A DNA stretch of 64,000 nucleotides from Exobasidium rhododendri. Lineage: Eukaryota; Basidiomycota; Exobasidiomycetes; Exobasidiales; Exobasidiaceae. The position numbers and the translations under genes are program-made. A model generated the notes under the pieces. The model made no database searches, was not told the DNA's origin, and saw only the letters and a program-made list of their open reading frames with translations. Shown here in pieces: positions 11,463 to 22,850 of this stretch (the first letter of the stretch is position 1; each line of letters begins with the position of its first letter). Location: assembly GCA_026210745.1 (NCBI GenBank), contig CP110632.1:992001-1056000 (forward strand), written 5' to 3'.

Positions 11463-14400
11463 ATGGAATTCATGTCCACGCCTCCTAAGGCACATGAGAG
11501 AAGTATGGATGATCACGTCAACTTGCCTGCGGATGTCATCAAAGGTTGGCATCCGGGTCAATCTGCCTTCTCGAAACCCGCCATCTCTTCCGCCATCAGC
11601 TCGAACAATTACCAACATAAAGGGAAGGCAAGGGAACCCGTCGAAATTTTGCAAAGAACACCACGACAAACAGCCGCCTCCAATGCAGCGACACAGGCGG
11701 CACGGAGTAGTGCGCCACCCTCTTCGCCAAGATTAAGTGATGCAAAGGACCATCAGACAGCTGCTGCCTCTCCATCAGCATCATCTTCTTCCGCCGTTGG
11801 TAGTGGGTCGAATCACTCTGCTTTGTGGGAGTCACCACTCCATTTAAATGGAAACAGAGTAAGGCAAGGCAGGGCTGTGTCATCGTCACCTTTTGCACCA
11901 TTGACTAGTACGACGTCCTCGCCACCTTCATCTTCTCGTTCCGTGGCTACGGCATCACCAATCGATGCTGCTGAACAAAAGCAATTCAACTTTCAAGCGA
12001 TACCCAGCGAAATGACAGCCATCTTACCCCGACCGCCACCTAGCTTGCCTTACGACATCTCGTATCTGCCCTTGTCACCAATGGGCGTCGATCAGACTGG
12101 TCACGTCTTGATCCCGCCGCCATCAGGGGTGGCTTTGGGTATTGATGGAAATCCAGGCCTAGGCTCTGGAGGAAAGGGAGCACCGGACACCGTCAAGGTC
12201 GGGAGAGGTCATCAGTCTGGTCCGACGAAGAAACACCTTCCAGGTCAGGAACTGGAAAGTCACATTGTCAGTGAGATCACGAGCCAAGAAGCCATGCCAT
12301 GGGGCTTGAAAGCCACCTTGCTGGAGAAGCAGAGGGGAGGAAAGAGAGGGAGAACAAAGATGGGTACCTTGAGACGCACAACGTGAGTACGCAGCAGGTT
12401 GTTGCTTTCCCCATCTATTGAGTGTGGGGTCCCATTCCAGTGTGGGCAGATCAGTTTGATTGATTGTACGTTCCTCTCTAATCTCTTGACCATACTTCCC
12501 TTCCTCCCTTCGACCATATCGCCATTTTGATGCGACCTCTGCACACGATGTAGCATGCAGGCCGGACGTCGTAAGAAGGGCCGATCCAGCGCAGTGGAGA
12601 CTGTGCCAATCAAGATGGAAGATGATTCACAGTCCGAAGTGGACTCTCTCCACTTGCCACCAACAGGACATTCAGTGATGGAAGGCGAAAAGGACGATGC
12701 TCGACCAGATCAGCAAACGGAGGTGTCGGAGCTTGATGGAGGAGTTGATGCCACTACGGAGACGTCTCGAGGGATGTCAATGGAGTCAAGTCAGGATGTC
12801 GAGATGGAGCACCCGACACCCGCCCCACAAGATAAGGTGTCCGAATCTCCAATCTCACTTCTAAAATCGAGCATGACTCCAAAGAAATTGGGAAGACCAC
12901 TCGAGACGGGCCTTGTCAGTCCAGTGCAAACGATTTCCACTCCTGCCGAAGCTTTAACGAGCCACGAGTCTGCTGCTTCTTCCGTGGATGCGTCACCAGG
13001 AAACGTGAGGCGGCCTAGAGAAGCTCACAAGAGACTCAAAATGATGGGTGGCTACTACCGAAAGGCCGGTCAAAAGCGCGAAGAGAGTGCGGTCGTCGCG
13101 GAAGCATTGGATCGAGACGCATCAGAGGCCATCGCGAGTAGCTCGAGAACGACTTCTTCTGTCCCCGAAGACGGTCAAGAGGTGGTCACGCTGCAGGAGC
13201 AGGATCGAGCCACAACTCCGATCGAGTCCGTTGACAACGCCTACCTGAACATGCCCAAGGCAGATCGGCAGCAAGTGGTCGGCTCAATGAGTGGCAGTCT
13301 GCGTCGGATGACGACGGCTCCCTCTGTCAATGGCTCGCCAAACAAGCTGACGCACGTCAATAGAGAAGCTGCCCATGGAGATTCCAACGACGGCGGCAAC
13401 AACGAATACTGCGAGACTTGCGGAGGTGTTGGCCATTTTATCTGCTGCGATGGGTGTCCTCGAAGCTTCCACTTTGCATGCATCGATCCTCCTTTGGATA
13501 TCGATGAGCTACCGAGTACGATTGGCGATGAAAGCGATACGTGGTACTGCAATGTGTGTCGAGCTGAGAAGAAGAAAGCAACGGCCCTGGGGAAGGGGAA
13601 GAAAGCAGGCAATAAGAATGGCGGTGTGTTTGGGCCGTTGATAAGCCATATCGAAGAGGTCAATCCCACCATCTTTGCGTTACCGTTGGAAGTAAGAAGC
13701 TACTTCAAGGGAGTGGCAACTGCCAGTGACGGTAGCTATGTCAACTCGGCCATGCTACGACCCATCAAGGTGAACAAATTTGGCATCCTGGATGAGAGAG
13801 AACCTTTGCGATTGAAGGACAAGAACGGGAAGATGATCCTCTGCTTTCGATGTGGTGGATCGGCCATGCCACTGGTAGAGCCGGTCATAGCGTCTTCATC
13901 TCCAAGCAAAGCAAAGGACAGACCCGTGCGAGCAGCAGCAATCGTTGCCAATGCCGCTGTCACGACGCCTCTATCGTCGTCGTCGTCGTCTTCTCTGGAG
14001 GAAGAAGAGGGGAAAAAGGGATGGAGAAAGATTGTTTCGTGCGACTTTTGCAGCTTGCACTGGCATTTGGACTGCCTAGACCCACCGTTAGCTAGCATGC
14101 CGAGCTTGAGTCGAAAGTGGATGTGTCCGAATCATATCGAGCACGTCCTGCCGTCGGAGAGGATCCCTAAGAGTACGGCAAATAGCACTTCGATTCATGA
14201 GCTGCCATTGCCGTCGCGAGAGACCGTTGGACCTGGAAAGCACTATCGAACGAGAGTTGTGAATGATGGACAGATTGACATCATACCGGATCCAATGGAC
14301 ACCTATGTCGAGCCGAGCATTATCGAAGGAGGTGACTACTCTCGTCCGGGCAAGAGTAGCAGGAAGAACGACGGAAATATCGACAAGGGTTGGGAAGAGC

Positions 14401-15005
14401 AGGAAGTGATTGTGCCTGGCTATAAGAACTACCCCTCTGTGTTTGGTTCTCAGAACACGTACAAGATCAAGTACAGAGTGCCTGAGAAGGTGGTCCGTCT
14501 GGATTTCTGGACAAAGGCCGAACTGGAGAGGGAGAAGCTTGCAGAGGCAGCCATTAGGGAGCGTCAAGCACTCGAAGGACGAGAAGAAGAAGGAGAAGAA
14601 GGAGAAGAAAGAATAGGGCGTGGGGGAATCGAGCTTCTTGCGCTTATTGCCAATGCGCTATCTATCGAGGAAGCTTCTAGTAACATCAGCACTGCTGCAA
14701 AGAAAGACGAGAAGTCCATGCCGGTTCGTCAAGCAAAAGAGATGGTGGAAGCCGTCTTTGTAGATCACCCCTTTGTCCCATCAGGCGAAGAGGCAGTGAG
14801 TCTTCTTCGCCAAACGTACATTCCAGGCGAATACGAAAGGGAGTTCGAGGGGATCGACGAGCCAAAGCAGAGCTTAGCCAAGTCAAGCAGAGAAGCCAAC
14901 GTCGATTCCCAGTCTGTTTCATTGGACGCCGATCAAGTTCAAGCAATTCGTCAACTGATCGCCTACAAGGGCAAAGATGCTCTCCTCCGTTTTCTCTTGG
15001 AATAG
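11463..15005 (+). CDS. RCO1: double PHD-finger protein, Rco1-like (Rpd3S histone deacetylase subunit)
   Basis: Likely nuclear chromatin reader. In yeast, Rco1 with Eaf3 guides the Rpd3S deacetylase to transcribed, H3K36-methylated genes. The model is 11463..12382 joined to 12554..15005, 1123 residues. The first PHD (about 590-640) reads EYCETCGGVGHFICCDGC, PRSFHFACIDPP, WYCNVC. A spacer with LEVRSYFKGVATASDGSY follows. The second, split PHD (about 735-832) has ILCFRCGG, then a Ser-rich insert, then VSCDFCSLHWHLDCLDPP and WMCPNH. Two PHDs in this order with the spacer match the Rco1/Cph1 layout. The N-terminal third is Ser/Pro rich. The intron 12383-12553 (GTGAGT to GATGTAG) is long for this window and joins RRTT to MQAGRRKKG in frame. 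A hidden miniature exon inside it cannot be excluded. The family call rests on motif order only. Confidence 0.75.
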
Positions 15006-15467
15006 AAAGACACATCCTCATCTGCTTTGCACTAATCTTTCAACCTGCTCTTATTTTCATCCTAGTCACATTACCTTGCAATGTTAATCACCGTCTGCAT
15101 TGGCACTCACATCACCTGTGCTTCTTCTTAGCGCGGCGCATGACAAAGTTCCCGCTCGGTCGTCGTGCGATCTAGAATGAAAGTAAAAAATCATCTAGAT
15201 TGAAAAGGGAGTAAAAGGGGGTATACTAGTGGGTAAGAAGATGCTGGAGCAAATCATGTGAGAGATCGTCGTCTATAATAGAAGAGAGGGTTGGCAAGGG
15301 GGGGAGGAAAAGAGGAGGTGAGGGGGGGGGGGGCGTTAGACAGAGGGATAGAAGAGAGGACGGTGTAGAGCTGGAGTCCAGACAAGAGCTCTCTGTTACA
15401 TCAAAGGCGTGAGATGGTGTCGCAGCGTTGAGATTCTGTACACGTCGATGATCATCCTGCTTCCTCT
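15006..15467. other. convergent intergenic region with a 12-G run
   Basis: Space between the stop codons of two convergent genes. It holds their 3' UTRs and an uninterrupted run of 12 G at 15322-15333 inside a purine-rich tract. No gene is supported. The G run is a likely spot for sequencing or length error. Confidence 0.6.
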
Positions 15468-18400
15468 TCACCGATTCACATAACTTCCGAACTTGCCAGC
15501 ATTGTTATTGTTCAGTGGTTTAAGCGCCCTGCCCCTCTCCAACACACTTATGCCCTTCAAGATACCCATCTCGTTGAACGCTTGAATTCGCTTTTGCTCG
15601 GCACATTGACATCCACACTGCGAACAAGGTGGGATGGGATGATTGAGCATGAGAGGTGAAGTGGGCGTATGTGGTATGGAAGTGTTAGAAGCGTTACTTT
15701 GAGCCATGTTCCAGGTAGTAGGAGAAGAAGAAGAATGGTTGTTTGTGTCGGCTTGGGTGCCACTGTCGGCCATGCTTGGATTCGGTGACACGAGGCCGTT
15801 CTCGGCAGCCGTGCTTCGCAGTTTCATCAGATCAGCGATCAGGGCGCTGATCTTGCCCTCGATCTCCATTGCCTTGCTTTTCGTCGCAGACGCTAGAGCA
15901 AACGTTTCCGTTGAACCATACGAATCAACAAGGATCTGTTGGGAAGCGGGCATGGTCGGGAAGCTACTGACAAGACCAAGAGAAGAAGAGGCGTCGCTAC
16001 GAGTACTGTCGATCGATCTGCGAGATAGTGAATGATGTCTCTGCTGTTGCGAGTCAGACGTCGACGAAGGTGAAGGAGAAGCCCCTTTTGCGTCTCTGGC
16101 TTGCATGTGATTGAGGCCGAGAGCATCTACCGCGGGCTTCCTACTCCCCTTCGCTGAATGAGATAGCGGCAGTTCAAGAGTATCCTCGCGATGGGCGTGA
16201 TTGGACGCTCTACTGCTCTGATCATCGACAGAATGGACATGGATAGAAGGGGAGCTTGGTGCAAGGCGTCCAGCGCTGTGAAAGGTGGCCAAGTGATCCT
16301 GACCTCTCTTCTCGCCAGGATTCTCCATCGTTGCGTTCAAGAGACCAGGTGCAAAGCCATTGAACATCGAACTCACAGGACGCAGAGACGACAGAGCCGG
16401 CGCGTTGAGCGTCTGAGGAGCTAGCATACCTGTCGATTCACTGCTTGACATCTTCGCATACTGCGAAAGATCAGCATCGCTCGGCATTGCTGGTATAGAA
16501 GCAGCTGATCCTTCACTCCCTTCCGACCGGTCTTTGCCAAACATTCGAAGGAACCCACTCTTCTTGGTCTTCAAGGTCTTAGCCGGTCGAGCCTCTTCAC
16601 GTTTGTCGGCGAGTTGCTCCAAGCTCTTGTAGGAGGTACTGTGATCCAGACGAGCCACTTCCTTGCTTGAGATGGAGGACTTCCGCTGTCGTTGAGCTTG
16701 TTGCTGTAGCTGCTGCTGTTGCTGCTGCTGCTGCTGGCGGGCTGCTTGCAAAGAGATCAGCTTGTAAGGAACACCCTCGAAAGATGTGGCGCTTGGAACT
16801 TGCCCGACTTGGTTGCTGTTACGCTCCGTCACAGAAGGCGAAAGGTCCTCACTTGGTGCAGCTGTGGGTGTGGCAGAGTCGGATCGTGTCACTTTGGATT
16901 CTCGGTGCTTTGTAGGGGACGATTGGCCGGCACTCTCCCACTCAGAGCCATGATAACCCTGCGAAGATGATGCAGAAAGCACTCCCGATGCCGACGCAGG
17001 CGAAGAAGACCCTGTATCCTTGTTGGAGCCTATCATCAAGTTCTTATACTTGCCTGCCTTGGGAGGGGATGGAACAAACGACTGGTCACGATACTTGCCA
17101 CCCGATGCTACAATAAGGTCTGCTAAATCTGCCTTTTGGGATGGCGCCACACCAAGACTGGTCCCGTCGGTACTGGAAGAGGCGGCCATCCCACTGACAT
17201 ACGTCTCCGCATGGCTCTCATTGCTACTGCTGAGCTGTTCAGACGTCGTCGTCGTCGTCGGGTGAGTGAGTACGGCAGTAGGCGTTGTGGCAAGTATCTG
17301 CGTGATGGAAGAAGAGGATGTTGGCAGGTCTCGCTTCCGATCGAATTGCGGTGAAGCGACATCCGAACGCAACGGATGCGAGCTTGCTCCAAAGGAGTCT
17401 TGCAGTACTTGGGTAGACACCAACGGCGAGGGAGGAAGATGAGCAAAATCTTCTGAGCTGATACCCTGATTCTTCTTGCCATCGAGTCCACCATTAGACG
17501 AGGATGAAGAGCGTATGCCAACGCTCCTTCCTCGAAAAGCTTTGCCAAATTTACTCGGCTTCTTGGTCGCAGGAGTGGGACTAGAAGCCAAGCCGAGACC
17601 CTTGAGCATTCCGGAAGCGCTACTCGAAACACTCTTTGATCTGCTCCGACGACTGCTTGTCGTTTCTTCAGGAGCACTCGGGAGCGGGCTATTGCCTTCA
17701 AGGGGCGATTTGGTAGGACTAGTGACCGCATCCCTGTTGTTGGAGAGACCCAATAAAGAGCCTTTCGAGAGGGCTGAAGGCAAGGAGGAATTCTGTGATT
17801 GCTGGCTTTGACTGCCCCCGGATGTGTTTCTGTTTCGAAAGCTTTCCATGCTTTGTCTTGCCCATGTAGAAGACGAGGCTTTCATGTTGGGAGGATGCAA
17901 GATGTCCAACGAAGGTCTGGATGACATTCCCCGTCCTTCTGAAGAAATGCGTCCGGTGTCACTTGTGGTGACTTCATCCTCTTCTGCTGTCTCCCATGGT
18001 GCTGGTGAATTCTTCTTTACTCTTGGGCCCATGCGGGAAGTAGCGTCCAGACCTTGACTACCACCATGTTCTCTCATTTCTCTCTCTTCTACCAATCGTT
18101 CCTCCTCCTCCGCTCCATCGGCATAAGACAAGACGGGTGATCGATTCTGTCTTCCTTTCTTGCTCCTTGCTCGTGGTAGAGGTGGAGCAGTGAATGCGCC
18201 TTCCTTTGTCTGCGGCATCGGAGGCATCTTCGGCACCACAGTTCCATCAGCGAGCCTCCTCTTGCCATCATTGAGATCATACTCCTTACCGCCTATCATC
18301 ACTTTACTTGTCGTCGAGACTTCGAACTCGCCGTTTCCCTTTATGGACGACGCAGAAGCTGGGGCAAACCGCTCAGATTGTACCCCAATCCGCGGACTGT

Positions 18401-19148
18401 CGTTGTATTCCGTAGCATGACCTTGACTGTAAATGCTGCTGGCCACGCTTTGACGTGCTCGGTATGCCTGCTCAGAGGTAACGCTGAGGTGGCCCTCCGC
18501 TCCAAGGAGCGACGGTACAGGCGGCGCTTCATCCTCGCGATTGTCTCTGCCTCTCCCCGCCCAAATACTCGACCCGATGGAGGTGATTCTGTTATGACCT
18601 TTATTGTTGTCGCCTTCGTCTTCATCATCTGATGCTTGCACTTGTTCCAATTGTGTTGGCGCCTTTCGTCTCAATCGAGCTGGTGGCGCAGCATTCAAGA
18701 AGACGGGGGAGTTCTGCGGATATCTTATGGGCGAGGAGTCGAGCGTCTTCCCGCTACCTGACGTCGATAAGTTTGTCATTGTTGTATTGCCTCCCCAGCT
18801 GACATCTTCCTCGCTGTAAATTCCCTCATCGGCATCTGCAAAGGACGAATCAGTAGTCGACGAGAATTGTGTGTTGACACTTCGACCGGCTGGCGACAAC
18901 AAAGGTGGTGAGACGAATCCAGTTTGATGGAGGTGCATCCCTCCATTGCCGCTCCAAACGACGTCGGAACCTCCTTCAGACCACAACGAGTCCGGTCGAT
19001 ACTGGCCTGGTGTGGGTGAATGCGCCGCTTCCGCAACAGCCTTTGCTAGTTGTTCCGACTTCGACAGCGATCGCGTCACTGTCAGCTGTGGTGATGTAGC
19101 GCCCTTCATCGGTGATCCTGCTGGTCGGGAAGAGGTGAACACGGACAT
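15468..19148 (-). CDS. unrecognised 1226-residue Ser-rich protein with polyQ and a C-terminal Cys motif
   Basis: A single open exon from ATG 19148 to TGA 15468. Most of the chain is predicted disorder: Ser, Pro and Thr rich with many SP/TP sites. A Gln tract with a few Leu lies near residues 805-820. Two better-ordered stretches stand out: VMIGGKEYDLNDGKRRLADG (around 280-300) and the C-terminus. The C-terminus has a short helical segment (MEIEGKISALIADLMKLRS), a cysteine knot (PPCSQCGCQCAEQKRIQAFNE) and GILKGISVLERGRALKPL. There is no transmembrane segment or signal peptide. Composition suggests a phosphorylated scaffold or cortical protein, but that is only an impression. I do not recognise the family. 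The absence of introns is unusual beside its neighbours. Confidence 0.8.
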   Translation of the reverse strand: MSVFTSSRPAGSPMKGATSPQLTVTRSLSKSEQLAKAVAEAAHSPTPGQYRPDSLWSEGGSDVVWSGNGGMHLHQTGFVSPPLLSPAGRSVNTQFSSTTDSSFADADEGIYSEEDVSWGGNTTMTNLSTSGSGKTLDSSPIRYPQNSPVFLNAAPPARLRRKAPTQLEQVQASDDEDEGDNNKGHNRITSIGSSIWAGRGRDNREDEAPPVPSLLGAEGHLSVTSEQAYRARQSVASSIYSQGHATEYNDSPRIGVQSERFAPASASSIKGNGEFEVSTTSKVMIGGKEYDLNDGKRRLADGTVVPKMPPMPQTKEGAFTAPPLPRARSKKGRQNRSPVLSYADGAEEEERLVEEREMREHGGSQGLDATSRMGPRVKKNSPAPWETAEEDEVTTSDTGRISSEGRGMSSRPSLDILHPPNMKASSSTWARQSMESFRNRNTSGGSQSQQSQNSSLPSALSKGSLLGLSNNRDAVTSPTKSPLEGNSPLPSAPEETTSSRRSRSKSVSSSASGMLKGLGLASSPTPATKKPSKFGKAFRGRSVGIRSSSSSNGGLDGKKNQGISSEDFAHLPPSPLVSTQVLQDSFGASSHPLRSDVASPQFDRKRDLPTSSSSITQILATTPTAVLTHPTTTTTSEQLSSSNESHAETYVSGMAASSSTDGTSLGVAPSQKADLADLIVASGGKYRDQSFVPSPPKAGKYKNLMIGSNKDTGSSSPASASGVLSASSSQGYHGSEWESAGQSSPTKHRESKVTRSDSATPTAAPSEDLSPSVTERNSNQVGQVPSATSFEGVPYKLISLQAARQQQQQQQQQLQQQAQRQRKSSISSKEVARLDHSTSYKSLEQLADKREEARPAKTLKTKKSGFLRMFGKDRSEGSEGSAASIPAMPSDADLSQYAKMSSSESTGMLAPQTLNAPALSSLRPVSSMFNGFAPGLLNATMENPGEKRGQDHLATFHSAGRLAPSSPSIHVHSVDDQSSRASNHAHREDTLELPLSHSAKGSRKPAVDALGLNHMQARDAKGASPSPSSTSDSQQQRHHSLSRRSIDSTRSDASSSLGLVSSFPTMPASQQILVDSYGSTETFALASATKSKAMEIEGKISALIADLMKLRSTAAENGLVSPNPSMADSGTQADTNNHSSSSPTTWNMAQSNASNTSIPHTPTSPLMLNHPIPPCSQCGCQCAEQKRIQAFNEMGILKGISVLERGRALKPLNNNNAGKFGSYVNR

Positions 19149-20660
19149 CGCTTGCCAAGTATGACTCGCTATGCTCTACACCCTCACTGCCGTTGGATCA
19201 ACAGAGCGTTGCTGGTGCAGTGTTTGTCGGAATGAAAAAGCCTTCTCTACAAAGAAGGTTGGTGGCGATGGCGAGTGTGTGAGATTATGTGGATGCGAGG
19301 ATATTGTGATGAGACATGCGTGTCTCGGTGAAATACTAAACAGAGTGCTTCAGCAACACTGGAGCCGGCCGGACTGCCTTCCCTGCAGAAGCTGATCGCG
19401 GGACCTTGGTGCCAATGCAGTAGTCTCCTCTCGCTGTGCTCCTACTCCCCCGAATCTTGTATCCTTTTTGCTTTACCTTTTCCTCAGTCGTCGATCCACT
19501 CGCCGTACTACACAGGAGCAACAGCAAGGGTTGTCGGGAATGGTCAAAGGGCAGCAGATCTTACAAAGTGCAGTACAGAGAGTATGTATATGTGCAAGTA
19601 TTCGAAATCGTTCTGTCTTTCTTTTGTTCTTCTCTAATGAAATCTGCAATTAGCTCTACAGTACTTAGATACAGTAAAGGTCTCACTGACTTTAGAAGGG
19701 GGGAAAGAATGAGAGATTTAATGTTCAAGACTACAGTATTACAGGAATTCGATTTAGAAAAGTTTAATTCCTGCAGATCTCCCGCCATGTATTAAAAAAA
19801 GTCCTTCTAGTAACAAACTGTGCAATACATACTTTGAGGCGATTCCTCTGCTCCTCCGAGACATGATGATGATGGAAAAAGGAAATTATAGAAAATGTCT
19901 CTAATCCTCTATATTGATCTTGATGAATGGATGTGAAACAAACTCCTTGACCCTGCAGTCCGAGCCTGCTCACGTTGCACACTTCTCATTCACCGCTCAC
20001 TTTCCCCGCGCGCCGCCTCCTCCTCATGCCCCTACGTTGTAGCGGCTGCTACACCTTGCTTTGATGTACCTTTACCCCTATTCCCCCCACTGCGAAAAGC
20101 AAGCCCGAACATCTCATAGCATCGAGAAGGCTGGTAATTTGACGTTGAAACCCTCCCACGACCACACTGAATAAGGTGCAAAACATAGCAATGTACTGTA
20201 AGTTCCGACAGAATAGCACAGCGAAGGGGAAGGGCAGAAGGACATTCCTTTCAAGTAAACTCCGAAACGCGCTAAAGAGACTCCATTAGTGGGAGCCGTA
20301 GCCGCGAGCCTCTTTTTTTTTAAAGTGGGTTCGCGTCCCTTTTTTCTAGACGCGTAGAGTACGGCAAGACGTTGCCAGATAGGGCGCAGGGGAAACGCGA
20401 AGTTGTTACCAATCCAAAGTCCATCCAGATAAAGCGTAAGTGGTCTAATCGACAGCGATGCAGCTGCGTAAGAACAGTGGGCAGATTTGGCACGATGACC
20501 TTACTTCGTCTATTGAAAGAAAAAAAATGGCTCGCTCGTTTCCTCATCATCATTTCAATGCAATCGACCGCACCAGGCTGATTGTGGTCCCAACCTGCTC
20601 AGGGACACTTCAGACTCAGGCCGTTAAAAGTTTTGACAATGACATCCATCATCGTGTATG
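19149..20660. other. gene-free stretch, AT-richer in the middle
   Basis: About 1.5 kb between the start of the Ser-rich gene and the end of the P450 gene. The left end should be the promoter of the Ser-rich gene. The block around 19590-19960 is visibly richer in A and T than its surroundings, but shows no terminal repeats, no target-site duplication and no coding match. No gene is supported. Confidence 0.5.
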
Positions 20661-22850
20661 TTAGACTACAGCAGCGCCAAAAGACGAAAGGGCCTCGGTA
20701 TAGTCTTCCTCCAAAATCTTCTCTCGTCCAGCTCTAGCTCGAAAAGTGACTGGAAATGCAAGTGGTCCAATGTTGAATCCGGCGCTACAAGAAAAAGTTT
20801 CAGTATCAGTGCACGTTTGTTGATGGAGGGGGGGGCAGTCTGCATTCACTCCAGCCTCTCACCTGAATGATTGCGTCTCATAAGTGTGGTCTTTCGCAGG
20901 TAGAATTTCGAGAAAGTAGGCTGCGCGAGCAATGACGAGGAACAGCGAACGAACAGCTAGTCCAGCACCTGGACAGGTACGACGGCCAAAGCCAAAAGCG
21001 ACGTGACCTTCCGTCAGATCAGAGAGATTGTTGTCTTCATTGGCTCCGCCGGGCAACCACCTCTCAGGCTTGAACACATCAGGTTCCGGAAAGTGCTTTT
21101 CGTCGAGTAAGATTCCCCTGCAAAGCAGCGAAAGGATAAGTTAAAAGGGTTTGCTCGTAAGCGTAGGAGATAAAGGAAAGGGAAAATGTACTCTACTAAC
21201 CAGTGATTGGCAAATACGGTGCATCCTGCAGGAATGCGATATCCCATATATTCGTCGTCTTGGTCCGAAACACTTGAATGCGGCACACCTGTGGAGACAT
21301 GTCAGAGATCTTTTGTTACGCTTTCGTCTGCTGATGATAACGCACCGCCTGCAGTCACAGTACGCCAACTACAATGAAAGATATTTCAGCAAAGGGAAGT
21401 GTTTAAAGTTGCTCACAAAGTCACTTACCGAAGGGTTTCCTTTACGACAGCCCTGACATAATCTAGCGCTTCAAATTCCTCAAAGGTCGGAGAACTTTGA
21501 CCGCAGCATGCATCCACATGCTTCTTCAGCTTTTCGTAGACTGACACATGAGTACACATGGCTAGAACAAATGTGGTGAGGGCATTTGCTGTTGTGTCGG
21601 TCTGCAAAACAAGAGACTTCGTCAGTGCCATACATTTCACAAATGTGACTAGAAGGGAAATGGTAAAGGGTCCACTCACTCCGGCTTCAAAAGCAGAGCC
21701 ACAAAGGAAAGCCTTGTCGAGATCATCCAGATCTGTATTTTCTTCCGAAAGCTTTGCTGCAAAGCTCTCGGCCGCAAGTGCTTTGTGATTCTTTTCAGAC
21801 AGAGTCCTTCTAATCAGGTCACCGTACACACGCTTATTTGTTGCTTGTTGCTCGAGTGCGTCTTTGCGCCAAGGCGAAAGGAAGCCAGGAAGGTAGTCGA
21901 GGATGGGAAAAGCGTCTACAAGATTCTGACCGGGATTTGAAGAGAGGAGGAACCTGTCATGCACTTCGTTCATACCAACAATTTCTGCTTCCTTTCCAGT
22001 TGGTACTCTGAAGCCGTACGTGACTGTGGTGATGACCGATGCCGAATATCTATGAATAAATGAATGCGAGTCAGCGGTGGAGATAGGGGTGACAAGCCGT
22101 GTCATCTAGTGGTATGTACATACCTTTTCATAGTATCGAGTACGGAGTGATGCTCCTTTCCTACTTGATGATCGACCTGTCCTAGTGAGATCAGCCCTTT
22201 GATCGTCACGGTGCTTTCTGCGAATTGAGAGACTCCCCAGGCCCGGATGGCGTTGGGCGAGACAAACCTGTGAAAAGCACCTCGATGGAGCTTGAATCTC
22301 GGATCTGTTGACGGCATCAAGACGAGTCGATGACCCATGGAAATGTAGCTGTAAGGAGAAATGTCGTTAAGAGTAAGCCGGAGAGACAATCTTTTCCGCA
22401 AGGCCAGAAAGGGATGGATTCCACTTACTCTCCTCCAACCACTAGACGGGGTCTTGAACTGTAGCGCATACTACGTTTCACTAAGATCTCCTTTGCGGCC
22501 TCCATGGTGTTCAAGACTATTGTAGGCTGCCCTGCAATGTTGAGATACGTAATAGGTCCATACTTCTTTCCCAGCTGTGTAAAGAAAAGCCAAGGACGGC
22601 TAGTCGGCCTGAAACAATCCAGACAACGGGAGGGGAAAGAGAATCTCAGCTACGTCTTCCAAGGGGGGTTGGCTTGGCCAACTTTCTCATTCAGATCTTA
22701 CAATTGCAAGGCATTGCCAAAAATGGGAATCCCCGGCGGACCTGGAGGAAGATCCTGTCGACGGAACCATTTACTCGAGGTGATGACAATTGCGGCAACT
22801 GCCACAGCCAACAAGAGAAGTGACCACGGCGCAATAGAAACCTGTATCAT
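20661..22850 (-). CDS. cytochrome P450 monooxygenase (nine exons)
   Basis: Heme-thiolate monooxygenase anchored in the ER; substrate unknown. The model is complement(20661..20784, 20863..21117, 21201..21288, 21346..21368, 21429..21601, 21680..22049, 22124..22348, 22429..22608, 22702..22850), 528 residues, with all phases closing. An N-terminal membrane anchor (WSLLLLAVAVAAIVIT) is followed by the hinge DLPPGPPGIPIFGN. Other landmarks: LGKKYGPITYLNIAGQ; the I-helix AGTDTTANALTTFVLAM; the ExxR helix VKETLR; the PERW region FKPERWLPGG; and the heme loop FGFGRRTCPG with the Cys ligand. This is a typical class II microsomal P450, complete and probably functional. Exon 6 has only 23 nt. It is divergent from the flavin monooxygenase, sharing a promoter packed with GCGGGG motifs, and is the left border gene of the accessory cluster. 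Confidence 0.93.

Noticed and set aside
12440-12460. Possible miniature exon encoding VWADQFD inside the PHD-gene intron
   Set aside because: The peptide looks protein-like, but no donor and acceptor pair keeps the frame on both sides and a stop follows at once. A single 171-nt intron closes cleanly.
17123-17731. Open frame of about 200 codons on the minus strand inside the Ser-rich gene
   Set aside because: It is a different frame of the same strand within a long, continuous gene, is Arg-rich as expected of a shifted frame, and has no motif.
19590-19960. AT-richer block as a transposon remnant
   Set aside because: No terminal repeats, no target duplication and no coding match could be seen.
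20039-20052. Short hairpin GTAGC-GGCT-GCTAC
   Set aside because: A 5-bp stem without context, expected by chance in sequence of this length.
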